Of a stretch of 64,000 nt of DNA, positions 10,406-23,800 are shown one piece after another. The translations under genes were made by a program, and so were the position numbers. This DNA comes from Pseudocercospora fijiensis CIRAD86 (lineage: Eukaryota > Ascomycota > Dothideomycetes > Mycosphaerellales > Mycosphaerellaceae). A model generated the notes under the pieces. The model did not search any database. It saw only the letters and a program-made list of their open reading frames with translations, and was not told the DNA's origin. Every line of letters starts with the position of its first letter. The stretch's first letter is position 1. The stretch lies in contig NW_006921534.1 of NCBI RefSeq assembly GCF_000340215.1, forward strand, positions 2,871,057 through 2,935,056. The letters run 5' to 3'.

Positions 10406-12084
10406 TTACGCACTAGTCTCATACTTTATATGCAGCCTGATGCGATGTCCGAACTTCCAGAACAACCACGGTATAGGCGCCATGGCCACGGTAATGAAAG
10501 CTAATATGCTCGTTGCCCAGCCTACTCCCAGGGCCTGAAACATTCTGGATGGCAGCAGTCAGCGGATGTTCAGCCACACGGATGATTACTTTTCAAGACC
10601 GACTGACTGGAACGAGAAGAGCGGAAATGCGGCCGAGAGTGAATATCGACTGAGCATTGCTGCACCAGCAGCTGAAGCTCCGTATAAAGGACCGTAGGAG
10701 TCCATCATGAATAGATTCGTTGGTGCGTAAATCACCACCGACGACATCTGCAAGTGAAGGGTAGAAGTGTTAGCAGATGTGCTAAGCGAGGAAAAGCCGT
10801 TTGCAACGAGGTGACGCGATTGCGGCTTGAGAGTGAGACAAGAGGACGACATTTTGGCCTTTAGTTTACTCACCATCGCTACTCCTTGAAAGAATATGGG
10901 AACGATCCAGTGAACGCGATACTGTGCCGTCCAAGCAAATACTAGCAGCGCGATCGGCATGACAGGGGATGCTACCATAGCAGGATATAGTCGATGCTCG
11001 GGAGGGAACTGGTCGTCTTGCACGTGCGTTTCGTGCCACACTCTGAGTCGAGGTTGGTAGATGTAATGGTCTAGTAAGATCAGAGGATAGGGCGCAAGGA
11101 ATGAACCGAGTATGAGGCCTAGGAACGACAGCGATTGTCCTGTGATGCCGAAACCGTAGCAGTGTTCTATTGCAGGTCAGTTTTCATTCGGCGCACTGCT
11201 TTTTCCTCGTGCGTGCTTCGCTTACCGTATACCCAGGGAGATGCGATGACGAAGGTGTACATCAGCCCGAAAAGGAAGCCGCTGTACATGCAGACCAGAG
11301 TAACAATGGTCTCGGTAAAGAGCATATGTGCCGGTCTTATGAATAAGGTGGTAGCAAAGTAGTGGATCCACTGTGCAGTCGTCCTTTGCACGACAGCCGG
11401 GCCCTCAATGCCATACTTCTTCGCGCGGCTCTGCAAAATCGTCTTCTTGTAAGTTTCCTTCGTCAAGCAGATAGGTAGGTAGAAGGCGATGATGAAGAAG
11501 ATAGTCGTCCACTGAGTCCACCTCCAGCTTTTGGCCTTGACCACGAACCCGCCGATCAGAGGTCCAGTTACAGCCCCGAAAGTAGGCATGGAGTAGTAGA
11601 AAGCCATCACGATCGCTCGATACTGGCCAGCAGTATAATCGCATATAGTCGCGCTAGCATTTCCTATCGCAGGAGCTGCAACCACGCCGGCGAGAAAGCG
11701 ACAAATATTCACGCTGGCCACATTTTGCGAAACCCCTGTCCCGAGCGTAAAGAGTGCGAAGAGGGGTGTTGTCACTAAGACCACGACTTTACGACCTGCT
11801 GTTTCGCTCAGAGGACTCCCGATGAGTGGCCCGAACGCCATTCCAATGTTGTAGAGCGACAAGCCCAGAATCCCAATCTCCTTGGAGGTATTGAAGTCGG
11901 CTTGCACGCCATTGATTCCGGCACTGTATAGTGACGCGGCTAGAGTGCTGACAAAGGCTAGGCCGGTGTATGCTATCGTACTGCCTCCCTTCCGTCGTGT
12001 CGAGAAGTTGCGAGGATTCTCTGGATCATTTGGACCACTCCAGTCCCGAGCATCGTCGAAAGGCATTTCCTCGTCCGAGATCAT
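10406..12084 (-). CDS. MFS multidrug transporter (DHA1, polyamine/fluconazole type)
   Basis: Proton-coupled drug or polyamine antiporter expected in the plasma membrane. Four exons: 12084-11226, 11166-10874, 10747-10608, 10544-10406; 476 aa. Introns are 59, 126 and 63 nt with GTAAGC, GTGAGT and GTCAGT donors, and phases agree at each junction. Features of the subfamily: the N-terminal DWSGPNDPENPRNFS motif before TM1, SPLSETAGRK in the TM2-3 loop, CRFLAGVVAAP in TM4, PPEHRLYP after TM8, DSYGPLYGASA and RYSLSAAFPLF late. The final exon restores the standard ending (ALGVGWATS, MAPIPWLFWKFG), which would be lost if the frame were simply read through to the stop at 10586. The start is the first in-frame ATG after an upstream stop. 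It neighbours the ABC pump and lies 0.8 kb from a retrotransposon. Confidence 0.9.
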
Positions 12085-12879
12085 GTTACCCGATGTCCAC
12101 TTGTCTATGTACGGCCACCGTTTTGCACACGCCAGGGCATGATTGACCTACAGTACTTATTTATCCTCTATCACCATTTCCAACACCACCCGTACCTGAT
12201 CCTCCAGCCGAGCTCGGAGGAATGCTCTGAGGAAACGCAGGGCGTGGGCGTGGGCGTGCGTGCCGATCTCCCGCTTGGCTACGGAATGACATTGTGGAAG
12301 TTCTGATGATGAGCATGAGCAATGAATGAACATCATGTCGCGGGTGAAAACGGGAGAAACACATGGTGCGTGATGTGATGCATTCATCTGTACGTTCCAT
12401 ATCGCAAGTGTTGTTGTTGATGGAAGGGGAAGAGGTTGGAGCAAGGTTACGAATTTTATTGAGAAATGCTCTGTAATAATGCTACCTGTTATTGTAAAGT
12501 ATCGAAAAAATTTAATAGACATTTGTAGATTACGTATAGTATGTGTTATCTATACTGCTAGCTTGGTACGAAGCCGGTTTTAATAGTTAAGCTAAGTATT
12601 AGGCTATAAAGTATAAACTAGCACTACCTAGTAGTAAGAACTAGAAATATCGAGTATATAGTTCTAAGTTGCTATCTAATTAGGTATTTATACTTATATT
12701 TTTTAGTATATAAGTAAAACTAATATTAAATCCTAGATCTTAATTTCTGTTCTAAATAGCGATAATTATATCTCTCTATTTCTACTAATTTATATAGCAG
12801 TCTACTAGCGCTTTAGCTATACTAATTAATTTTTTTTTAATTTTTTTTAAAAAAAATTAATACTATTATACTACTGCTA
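12085..12879. other. MFS promoter region grading into AT-rich RIP-mutated flank
   Basis: 12085-12530 is ordinary unique sequence, presumably the MFS promoter. From about 12540 CpA and TpG become rare and TA-rich tracts appear, including a palindromic run of Ts and As near 12830-12860. No gene. The mutated flank ends at the retrotransposon's 5' target duplication (TGCTA, 12875-12879). Confidence 0.6.
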
Positions 12880-13067
12880 TATTACGATATAACACTATTG
12901 CATATACGATAGTAGGTAGCGGTTACTATCGACCGCTGCGGTCGCTATTGCTACTAATAGTAGGACTATTATATAGATAGCTTGCCTCGCGGTACCTTAG
13001 AGAATATATTAACTTTTGTACCGTATAACTGTTACGATACCTTCGTACTATAACCGTATGCCTAGCA
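12880..13067 (+). repeat. 5' LTR of the 13.1-kb gypsy element
   Basis: 188 bp, the same length as the 3' LTR. By eye the two differ at about 14 positions, all transitions, as expected if identical LTRs were later mutated by RIP. It begins TATTACGATA (TG changed to TA) and ends CCTAGCA. The primer-binding site should start at 13068 but is too altered to name. Confidence 0.92.
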
Positions 13068-13069
13068 AC

Positions 13070-16000
13070 TTAGTAGCTTTACTTAATACTTAGTTAGCTT
13101 CTATACTAACTACTAGTCCTCTACCCGAATCGACCCTAGTCGTTATAGCTACGACGAGAATCGACGCGATTAGCTACGGGTCCTACCGATCTTCCGCCGA
13201 TTACTACGATTTAACTCCTACCCGTTACAATAGTACCTATTCGATTTACTACCCTTTCGCACTATACCCTACCGACGCGCGAGCGCCTTATCGGCGATCC
13301 TATTAGTACCCCGAGGAGATAGTAGTAGTAGTTTCTACCTTTAGTAGCAATTGCCTACTATACCTAGGTTTAGGGGTAGCCGCTTTCCCTAGGAGGACCT
13401 GCCCGATAAGCTACGCTCCTCCGCCTTTAGTCGGTTCTCCGTTGTTGTCCTCCGTTTAGAGACTATCTCGCCTCTACCCTCTTACTAATAGTTTACCCGC
13501 TTGCCGTAGCTCCTTCGGACTCGCTTCTAACTCCGGTAGAAGCCTCGAAATTAGCTAAGCTAGCGGTTTAACCGCTACCCTAGTACTATAATCTTAGATT
13601 ACTAGATATAGAGCCCTATATCCTACGTATCTGTTCCTATATTTAGAACTACGTCGATTATAGCGAGAACTTCGCAACCTAGCTTAGGGCAAAGTATAGC
13701 TAAATCGACTTACTTACCTTATACGTTCTGTATTATTACCCGCTCGTAGGAAATCCGCCGCCTCTATAGGCTAAAATCGAGGAACTCTACCTAGACGCCC
13801 TTAATAGTTACAACTTCCTAGGATAGTAGGTAGTAGATAAAGGAATTCTAACTAAATCGGTTAAGGAGCTTAAAGCCGCGCTCCTAACGGTACGCGATTT
13901 ACGCTATTACCGTCAATTCTACCCGGAGATCTATCTACTACCTATAGTAGAGCAGCGCCTACTAGCCCGACCGCCTTAAGTTCTACCGCGGCCTACGGTT
14001 TCGCCTATTACTATAGTAGAAACAACCGTACCGCTAGGATAGCGTCCTAGTTCGCCTAATAGCTCGCTTAAATCGGTTTTCTTATAGAGGCTACTTAAGC
14101 TACGATACCTAGCGGACGAGAATCCTTAGAAGCTAAGGGGGCCTCTACCTAAGACTTCCCCTAAGGACCCGTTAACCGGGCTTTCCGATCTATCGACGTC
14201 GCTATTCTAGAACATCGGTCGCGGCTAATTGCCTCTAATAAACGACGGCCTCGCCGACCCGTAGGCTAACGAGCCGCGTAGTTATTTCTAATATCGTACC
14301 CTAGTAGATGCCTCGTAGATAACTAAGGAGATCGATAGGGCGAATATCGCTATATAGCAAAACCGTTAGCGTTGTAATTATTTTCGCGAATTAGCTAGAC
14401 GGAGAGGAGTCTATTTTAACGAAGTCGTATTAGACTTTCTAATAGAATAGGCGATTTTACCGCTATCGGCTACGCGTAAGCTAAGTCCGCTCTAGCCGAA
14501 CCTAGGTTAATACGATTACTAGTAGAGGGCAGACGTATATATAAATACCCGTAGGTATAGCTGCTTGCGTCGGGGCGGGTTTACGCTAGGCGATCTGCCT
14601 AGCAATCCGCTTAGTAATCCTTCTAGCAATCTACCCGGAAATCCTCCTAACGATCCTCTACTACCGCTACCTAGTAACTTCGATCCGGGTAATTCCTCTC
14701 GTAAGCCGACGTAGGGTTAGCCTTTGCCCTTTCCGCTATTAGACTTGTAGAGTCTACTATAGGAAGGCAAGAAGTAACGCTAGAAACACCGTTAGTATAG
14801 GGATAATCCGAGTAAGGATAGATCTTTATCTAATAGTAAGGATTCGGACGACTCCGATTAATCCTCGTCGGATAACGATAGCTCCTTAGATACTAGTTAT
14901 TATAGGCATGCCCGCTGTCGCAGATACCGTTAGTATTATTAGGACTACGTCGCGGAAGCGCTAGTTTCTAAAGCGAGTTATATCTAGGGGCACTACGCCT
15001 GCCCTTAGTAGCTACAGTTTAATCTAGCGTATCTTAGGTTCTTCGATTCTCTGCTTAGTATTACGGGTTACGGCAAGGGAGACTACGCCTTAGTCGGGAA
15101 TAAGATAATATACCGTTCGGTATATGCTTTTATCGAAGCGGCTAAGGATTATACTTATATCGTAGGGCGAGAGATAGTTCGTTTTAACCTCTCCCTTTAC
15201 TTTCGAGGGGTAGCGCTTAGTTAGTATTATAGTTACCTTTCTAGCCGCAACCGAGTAAAGCTCCGCAGCGGACATAGTCTAAAGCGCTAGGAACGTTGTC
15301 TTAGTAAGAAATAGAAGGTCCCTCCGATAAAGGCGATAGATCTCCTCGATAAGTAGCGCTACGACCGGTAGGATATCGCTTTAGGGCGTTTGGTGGCGGA
15401 CTTTATTATTAAGACAATACGACTCGCTAAGGATACCGGCGTATAGAAATCGAACCGGCTCTTAGAAGCTTACCGTCGAATAGACCCGCGCCTCTAATTA
15501 AATATAGACGAGCTAAATTGTCGTATAAAGGTCGATAAGTAGGTTACGTACTGCGAGAAGTAGGTATTAATCTAGGAGTATATGCTTTTGTTCTCGTCTA
15601 ATCGTCGCTAAGACGCTACGACTAGGAATAATAGCCGCGCTAGTAAGGCTACCTAGTAGAACCGATACGAAGGGAACGCCTTTTATACTCTAGCGAGCTT
15701 CGCTCTAGTAAGAGCATCCTCTAACTACTAGAACCGCGATGTCGACCGATCGAACCTACTACGCCTTACTAACGCCTATTAGCAGAATCGCCTACCTAAC
15801 GCCTCTTAGTATAATCGCCTACCGCCGGTAGGAAATAGTAAAGGACCGTCGAAGGGTAGTAGCCCTACCTTCCTCCTAAAAGACCTAAAGCGAGTCGATT
15901 CGCGCCTATTTAATCGATAGGATAGAAAGCGTAACGATCGAGCTCGTAAGTAGGCTAACTTTACCGATAATAGTAAGAAAGTAGGCGATACTATAAATAA

Positions 16001-19000
16001 TACTAACTAAGCCGACGACGGCTATTAGGAGGATAGTTAGGAGGATAATAAAAGAACCGATGCGGATAATTATAGCTATTTTAGTAACGCCGGAGAAGAC
16101 GCCGACTACTTTACCGACCTATACGACTCCGATCCGGGCTTAGGAGCTTACTTTGCGGGCGTAGGCGACCGCTCGCTATTAGCGTTAAACTCGGTGCTAT
16201 AGGCTAAAGCGTCCCTACTAGCGGCGATCTAACTATTTACCTCTACGAAGTACGCTTATAAGGTCTATAGGCGGCGATTTAAGTTAGGCAACCTTCTATA
16301 CTAGTATGTTTGTAAAAAGTATATAGGGGCGACGACGCCTTCTACTATTATCGAACGCATATCGGCAAACCTAAAAGTAATTTAGTCGAAGGCGCCTCCG
16401 TTAGCTTAGCAAGGTTACGTATTCCGGAATTAGTAATATATAACTTTCCCTCTTCGGTTATTACTATCTAGTACATTTATATAGGTCTGCCTAGATACTA
16501 GCTATACGCTTACTATTGCGGAAAAAGACTTCGTTTTAAGCTATTACCTAGACGTAGAGGTACGTAAGCTATACGAATCGATCGAAATCGGCGGTATTAC
16601 CGGCGTATATCGCTCCGAGGAATACGTCGTATTAGATATGTTTGTCCTAGTAGCGAAGACGGATAGTATAGTCTCCCTAGTGCGAATAACTCGTAAGGTT
16701 TACCTAGTTCCTAAACTAAAGGCAAAAATCCTAGTCGGTATAGATACAATTGCTCTAGAGGGAATAAAGATCGATATTCCCGTACGGACGGTTACCGTAG
16801 CTAGTTAGGACAACGCCCGCTTTAAAGTAGCCGTTAAGCGTAAGAAAGGGAAGTCGGTTTAGCGCCCTATAAGGCTAGCGGAGGACGTAATATTAGCGCC
16901 GCGTACGGTCGCCCTCGCGCTAGTTAAGTACGATAGTAACCTCCCTAAGGGCCGGGATTTTATTCTTAACGCCGGTTTCTTAGTCTAGCTAACTAGCAAT
17001 ATATAGGGATTGTCGTTACAAGCTCCGCCGTTAGTAACAGCGTATAATTAGGTCGTAGACGCTAATTTTTCTTATATATACATTCGTAACGATACGACGA
17101 CTCTAGTAACGATTCGAGCTAAATAGCTACTCGGTTCGTTAAGTAATAGGACTATTGCTAGGGCCTACTATATCGACGTAGCCGACTACGGACTAGCGGG
17201 ATTGAGTCCTAACGCTTTTACGGCTACGCGGGATATGCTAAATACATAGCGGGAATACTAGTATATATTAGGCGTAACGATCTACGGTAACGATAACTAG
17301 GTAGACTAAATCGCTATAGCGGTCGAGCGGTACCCGGAGCTTTTTACGGATCGCTAAACGGTAGTCGATATTCCCGAGCGCGATTATATGCCTATCCTAA
17401 CCGTACTAAATTACCTAGATCTATTACTGCCCTCCCGTATAATTAATCTAGGTAAGAGGGATTGTAAAGTAGTAGATAAGATATATAACGACCTATACCG
17501 CTAAGGGAAGATATAGTATATAACCGAGCCTACGCCCTTCGGCTTTCTAGTGTTTGTCGTATAGAAGCGCGTTTCTAACGGTAAAGGTAGTATAATTAAT
17601 AAGCCGCGGGCGGTAGTCGATATCTGCGCCTTAAATAAGGTAACGATCCCCGACAGCTATTAGATACCGCTTTAGGCGGACCTTTTTGCACAATTAGTAG
17701 GGTGCTAGTATATTAGCACTATAGACTGTCTAACCTTCTTCTACTAATAGGGCGTAAAACTAGAGGATCGTTATAAATTAACGATTAATACTTATCGCGG
17801 CTAGGAATAGTATAAGGTCGCTATTATAGGATACTCGAACAGTATCTAATTCGTATAGCAGAAGCTAGATTAGATCCTTCGTAACTGTCGTAGCTTTACG
17901 TAGACTTATATCGACGATATCGTAGTATTTTCGCAGACGTTGCCTAAGTACCTCGATTATCTAGAAGCGGTCTTCTAGAGATTAGACGCCGTAAGGATTA
18001 GTATTAGTCCGAAGAAGACTTTCTTAGGCTTCCCCTCCGCGACCCTTTTAGGTTAGCACGTTAGCGGCCTCGGTTTAGCTACGAGTAAAGAGAAGATCGC
18101 AGCGATTACCTCGCTTTAGTTCCTAGAAAATATATAGAAACTAGAGTATTATCTCGGCCTAACTAACTAGTTACGGCAATACATCCTATACTACGCGCAG
18201 ATAGCGGCGCCTTTATAGGCGGAAAAGATACGCTTATTAAAAGGGGCGCTAGTTACCGGCAATAGTCGTCGCCGGTACGTCGCTATTATAACGCTAGGTA
18301 AGAACGATTAGTACCGCGACAAGCTAGTAAAAGCGTTTCGCTTGTTACAATCTATGTTCTATAAGCCCTCCTTCCTATACTATTTCGACCCTAACCGTCG
18401 CTTATATGCTAATATAGATTCCTTAAAAGAATTTAGCTATAGCGTAGTACTCTACTATATCGATAGGGATCCGGACCCGATTCTATCTAAGGGAAAGGCG
18501 TAGTTGTTTCCTTACTATAAGGTTTAGTCTATTCTATTCTTAAGCCGAGGCCTAACTTAGGCAGAGATACGATATTAGCTAATAGAGCTCGAATACTCGG
18601 GAATCGTACAGACAGCAAAAAAGGTAGGCTATTTAATATATACTTTATCGAGGCCGACGACTATCTTTATAGACTACTATGCCGCGGTCGGTCTTACTAA
18701 CTCGGTATCGATAACTACGACTACCGATATAGGCAAATAGAACCTAAAGTTAGTAAGGGCATCGATGTTCCTTTCCTAATATCGAGTTAATATAGTTTAC
18801 CGCCTAGGGCGGATATACCTAGTTCTAGACGCCCTTAGTCGACTTCTAAGGGATACGGAGTCGCCTAAGTTAATACCGGACGAGGAGAACTTAGACCCGC
18901 TCTCTTACTATGCCGACGTTACGCCCTCTTCGGCCGATCTAGAGGAAGTAGCCTACTTCTATGCGATATTAGTAGAGCTAGATCCGGATTTCCGACGTCG

Positions 19001-20860
19001 GTTAAACTAAGCGTACGATAACGACGAACATTAGTCTAGGGTTTTGCGACTAGTTCGATAAGCGTAGGCGCGGAATGCTTTAGAGCGTCTCTATTCGGAG
19101 GGAGCTAATATGCCTTTAGTAACGAAAACGCTAGTTCGGTATAAGGGTAGCAAAAATCCGGACCTATTCGTAGGTAATAAGTTTAATAGTCCGCTAGGTA
19201 TTCGATTCTTCGAAAGGGACGGCCTCTTATATTTCCGTAACTAATCTTTAGGGCGCGAGCGACTCTATATCCCTCGAGCCTTAATAGGCGAGATCTTCGA
19301 GTAGGCTTACGATAACTGTTGCTACTAAGGCTTTTAGCGCGTCTTCGACCGCATTTAAGCTTCCTTTTTTATATATCGACTCGCTCGCTACCTTCGCCTC
19401 TATTTAGATTATTATTACTAGTATCTCCTTTTACGTACCCCCCGATACGCTCCTTACGGCGAACTTTACCCGATCTAGAATACGGAGGGCCTATACTATA
19501 CTATAACGATAGATCTCGTAACTGCCTTGCCGGTTACGACCGATAGTTTTAATATACTATATACGATTACTTGCAAGACGTCTAAGCGGGTAGTAGTCGT
19601 CCTAGGCAAAGAGGACTAGAAGGCCTACGACTAGGGCATCGCTCTAATCGATAGGCTTTGCTTAATAGATATAAGTTTACTAGTAGTGCTTATCGCTAAC
19701 CGTAATCCTTACTAGCTAAGCGACTTCTTTAAGGGCGTTTTCTCGCGCCTACGTACGAAGCTAGCTACGTCTACGGCCTACTACTCTTAAACCGATAGTT
19801 AATCTAAGCGAACTAACTAAACAGTCGAGACGGCGATTCGTTACTAGTTAGTAGATTATCCTAGCGAGGATTAGACGACGTTTATCCTATAGCTATAGGC
19901 TACGCTTAATAACTCCCGCAATGCGACTACCGGTTAGTCGCCGAACGAGGTTGCTATAGGCGTAAGGACGAATCTCGACTCGCTCGATATACTATACGAC
20001 TATCCGTATAATAGGGCGGCAGCGCGTAGCCGTATCTAGAAGGAAGTCTAGGATGCGATTACTTAGGCGAACGTAAAAATAAAAGAACGGTATAATAGCA
20101 AGTATAAGCCCCTATTCCTTAAGCTAGGTAACCGTATTATACTTCGCCTATACTATAGTTACGAAGTGCTAGGTTAGTCGTACAAGTTTAGCTACTATTT
20201 TAAAGGGCCTTTTACGATTCTTAAGAAGGTCGGACAACTAGCCTACTATCTCGAGTTGCCGCTATTAATGCGTATCTATCCGGTAATATCGGTTTCGCAA
20301 TTAGAAAAAGCTCCTAAAGACCTAGATCCTTTTAAGAGAACTATTAATTACGAGCTCCTACCTATTATAGCTAAGGACGGTCTAGGTTCTAGCGACGAGG
20401 GCGACTCTTATAAAATCGAGCGCTTTCTTAGGCGATAGACCGTCGTCCGAAAAGGCTAGCCTATTCTCTAATACCTAGTAAAGTAGAAAGGGTATAGGAG
20501 CGCCTATAATATATAGTATAATATCGACGACTTAATAGGCGCGGACAATCTACGTAAAATCTACGATAACGTATACCCTCTAGAGGAGGTACCGCTATCC
20601 CGTACCCTTCGTAGGATAGTAAAGCGGACGAGAGCTCGCTAGCCTTTTTTAGAGGTTGCTAGCTCCGCCGATAAAGGCGAGGCCGGACAATCCCTCGTAG
20701 TTTGTCGCAAATCGATACGACTCCGCGGCGCGACTCCTCCTTCGGAGTCGTAATCCGCCTAGGCGTGCCCTTATATCGTTATCGTAACTACGTTACTTAG
20801 GCAACCGTTATACGTAGACGCGGGCTATCCCTTATTTAGTATCGATCTTTTCGGACGATA
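13070..20860 (+). pseudogene. Degraded gag-pol with chromodomain of the 13.1-kb element
   Basis: One frame reads through with only RIP-type stops. A gag-like region is clear around 15.3-15.7 kb. An aspartic-protease-like D-T-S/G site lies near 16.49 kb. Reverse transcriptase spans about 17.6-18.2 kb with the YIDD catalytic box at 17907-17918 still intact, followed by RNase H (about 18.35-18.65 kb) and integrase (about 19.2-20.2 kb). A chromodomain follows at about 20.40-20.56 kb, beginning YKIERFLRR and containing KGY. The chromodomain marks it as a chromovirus-type Ty3/gypsy element, a group that targets heterochromatin. The ancestral stop is probably between 20.75 and 20.86 kb. Not expressed as a protein in its present state. 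Confidence 0.85.
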
Positions 20861-23800
20861 AGAGAGCTTTCTATTAATTACCGACGACGAATAGGAACGG
20901 CCCTTAAGCGCGATAACCGCGTCTATCGTAGGGAACGTAAACTAGTAGCTTTTTAGAAAAAATTTCTATAGTACCGATCGCGATATAAGCGCCTAAACGT
21001 TATATTATTTAAGGCGGATTTATAGTACCTATCTCGCTTATACTATAAGGCCGACACGTTCGACCTCCTCTAAGGAGCAATAGCTAAGGAATATCGTAAA
21101 AGCGAGGATCGAGAACCCTAGGACACCGCGATAGGGAATAGTAAGGTTAACGCTCCTCGCGGGGAACCGCTACTATTAGACGGTCTAGGATCGGCCGGAT
21201 AGTCCTTATTTGTTACCGGCTTAACGCCTACGCCTAAGCTAGAGAGTAGGGCAAGTAATAAGGATATAGTATTAGATACTACGGTCGAGAGGTATACGGC
21301 CGCGCCTAAGCTAGATAATATAATAGATAAGGAGGTTGTAGTATTAGATACTACGGTCGAAAGTCGTATAGCCGCGCCGGAGGTAGATAATATAACGGAT
21401 AAAGAGGATGCGATATTAGACGAAACAGTCGAGAATCGTATAGCCGCGCCGGAGCCTAAGGATATAACGAACGAGAAGGATATAACGCTTAATACTACGG
21501 TCGAGGAACGTACGGCTACGCCTAAGCTAGAGAATTTAGAGGGCCTAGAAAGGGATTCGGCAGGTAGAGAAGACGTAATAGCGGATTAGATCGGCGAGCA
21601 TCGTAGAGAGATAGATAACGCTACGCTTAACCCGCAATAAGCGCGTCTAGAGGAATACGGTACTAACCTAGCGTAGACGCTAGAGGGCTTTACGATCCTC
21701 GCTACGGTAGAAGGCAATCTTCGATAGACCTTTCGTAAGGCGCTATCGCTTATTTCTACTAATAGTAGTTTAAGTACCGGCGAGGTTTAGGCGGTATTAA
21801 GCTACGCTACTAAGAATAGACATATACGGCCTTTCCTAATGTTTACCGAGGACGGATTAGATATAGAACTATACTACGTATTAATAGACTCCGGTCGACA
21901 ACTATTATAGCGATACGCCCCGTTATTCTTAGGCTATAGTCGCATTAACGATACGCTAATAGCGAGCTTAGCACCGTTGCCCCTAGCTAATAATATAGAC
22001 GAATCTAATTTAGAATTACTCGAGGTAATAGCTCGCCCGTAATCGTAGAGGACGCCGGATAGCGAGTTTAGTACTATATAGCGTTAGACTATTACTAGCC
22101 TATCGATAGTACTTCCGAATCTAGACTATCTGCTCTCTAATATTAGACAGTTCTTTTTTCTAAAATATTACGTACTAGCGGTTATTGCGGCGGTTAATCT
22201 AGATTACGTTTTCGATAGGAAGTCGTTTATATAGGCGGTTACGGCGCTTACTACGAAGAAGAAATAGTTAATAGAGCTAGCGAAGGCGTTGCTAGACGAG
22301 GGCCGACAGACGGGCCGAGCGCTCTATAAGGCTATAGCTAACTACTTTATCGATAAGGACGACCCTCCGCCGCACTATTTAGGTAAATAGGAGTTTGTTT
22401 AGAAGGGTAAAGCGTTATAGGTCGAGATTCTAGAGGCCGAGAAGCTATAGGATATCGTGCCGGGCTTCTTTGCCCTTTACCGAGACGCCGCTACCTACGC
22501 GTCTAGTAGCCCGGTTAACGGTACGGAAAGCGGCCTAATTAATCCTATTAGCGCGCAGCCTTTTAACGCGCCTTCGGCTTTAGAATCGGTACTACCGTTA
22601 ATAATACCTACAAATCGACCGGCTTTACTAGAATTACTATCTCCGCTAGCGCGTATACTTCCTAATTTACCGCTACTATAGGTACTCGCCTCCCTAACGT
22701 AGGCGCCGAGTAACGGCTCGCTATAAGCGCCCGCACTAGCTCCTCCTAAGCTCCTAGCTACTCCGATCGAGTCGGTTTTTAAGGAACCTCTAGTCCTATC
22801 CCCTAAAGAACTTAAGTTCGAGCGGTAGCGGCTTCGAGGCTAGCGCGCGCGCTAGACTTTAATTAACAAGCGTCTCCTTTGCGCTAACGAGACGCCCGAG
22901 CAAGCTATAATCCGGTAGTACGTAGAGTACGAGGACTATAATAAGAAAGTCGATACGCTAATCGCCGCTAATCCTATAGAGCGTAATAAGAACAGAGACG
23001 TACGCTTTGTCTAGGCCGCGAAGCTTGTACGCAACGCGTACGCTAAGGACGCTAACGGTCGGCTGCCTAATCTTTTTCGCCTATGCCTATATAAGCGAAT
23101 AGTCGAACACTATTTAGTAAGGCTTTAGCATTACCTATATTATCTACACCTTATAGCTAGCGATCGGCGCTTCTAGATTCTACGCGAATTGTATTAGTAT
23201 ATAGGTAAGCTAGTTACTAATTTTAAAAACCTACTCTTTACGTAACCGTGCTCCTTCTAAATTGTAAACAACGATCTCGCCCGTAAATACTCTATCTTTA
23301 GGACCGACCTCTACTCGGACGGTTACGATATATAGTAGGAGATTTACGCGATTCGCTTTAGCGAGTATATAGCGCTTATAACAGCAGGCGAATTAAAGGA
23401 GCTTCCTAATCTAGCTAACCTCGATACGAATTTTCTACTAACTATTACTTTCTACTACGCGAAGTTGTAGTACCGACTTCTAGTAAATATTACCCGCTTA
23501 CGCGAGAACTTCCTTAGCTTAAGTACCTATACTGGCGACCTACGATTCTAGCTAGTACCGTCTCTAATCCGCAATAGAGCCGTCGGTCTTATAGTACGCG
23601 CTATCTTATACTTCCTATAGACGGTCGACCTCGTACGAGAGTAGTTCTACCGCTTCGTCCTAAAAGAACATCGCGATAGCATTATAGTAGGCGGTTACCC
23701 GGTCCTATATAAGCGTAGCGAGAACAGTAAGGACGTATTCTACTATAACTACGGTAAGGAATACCTAAAGACAGGCAAGCGACCTATTAGCGAACACGTC

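Noticed and set aside
10047..10538. 163-codon plus-strand frame between the ABC and MFS genes
   Set aside because: It overlaps the true last exon of the MFS gene on the opposite strand and has no motif; a shadow frame.
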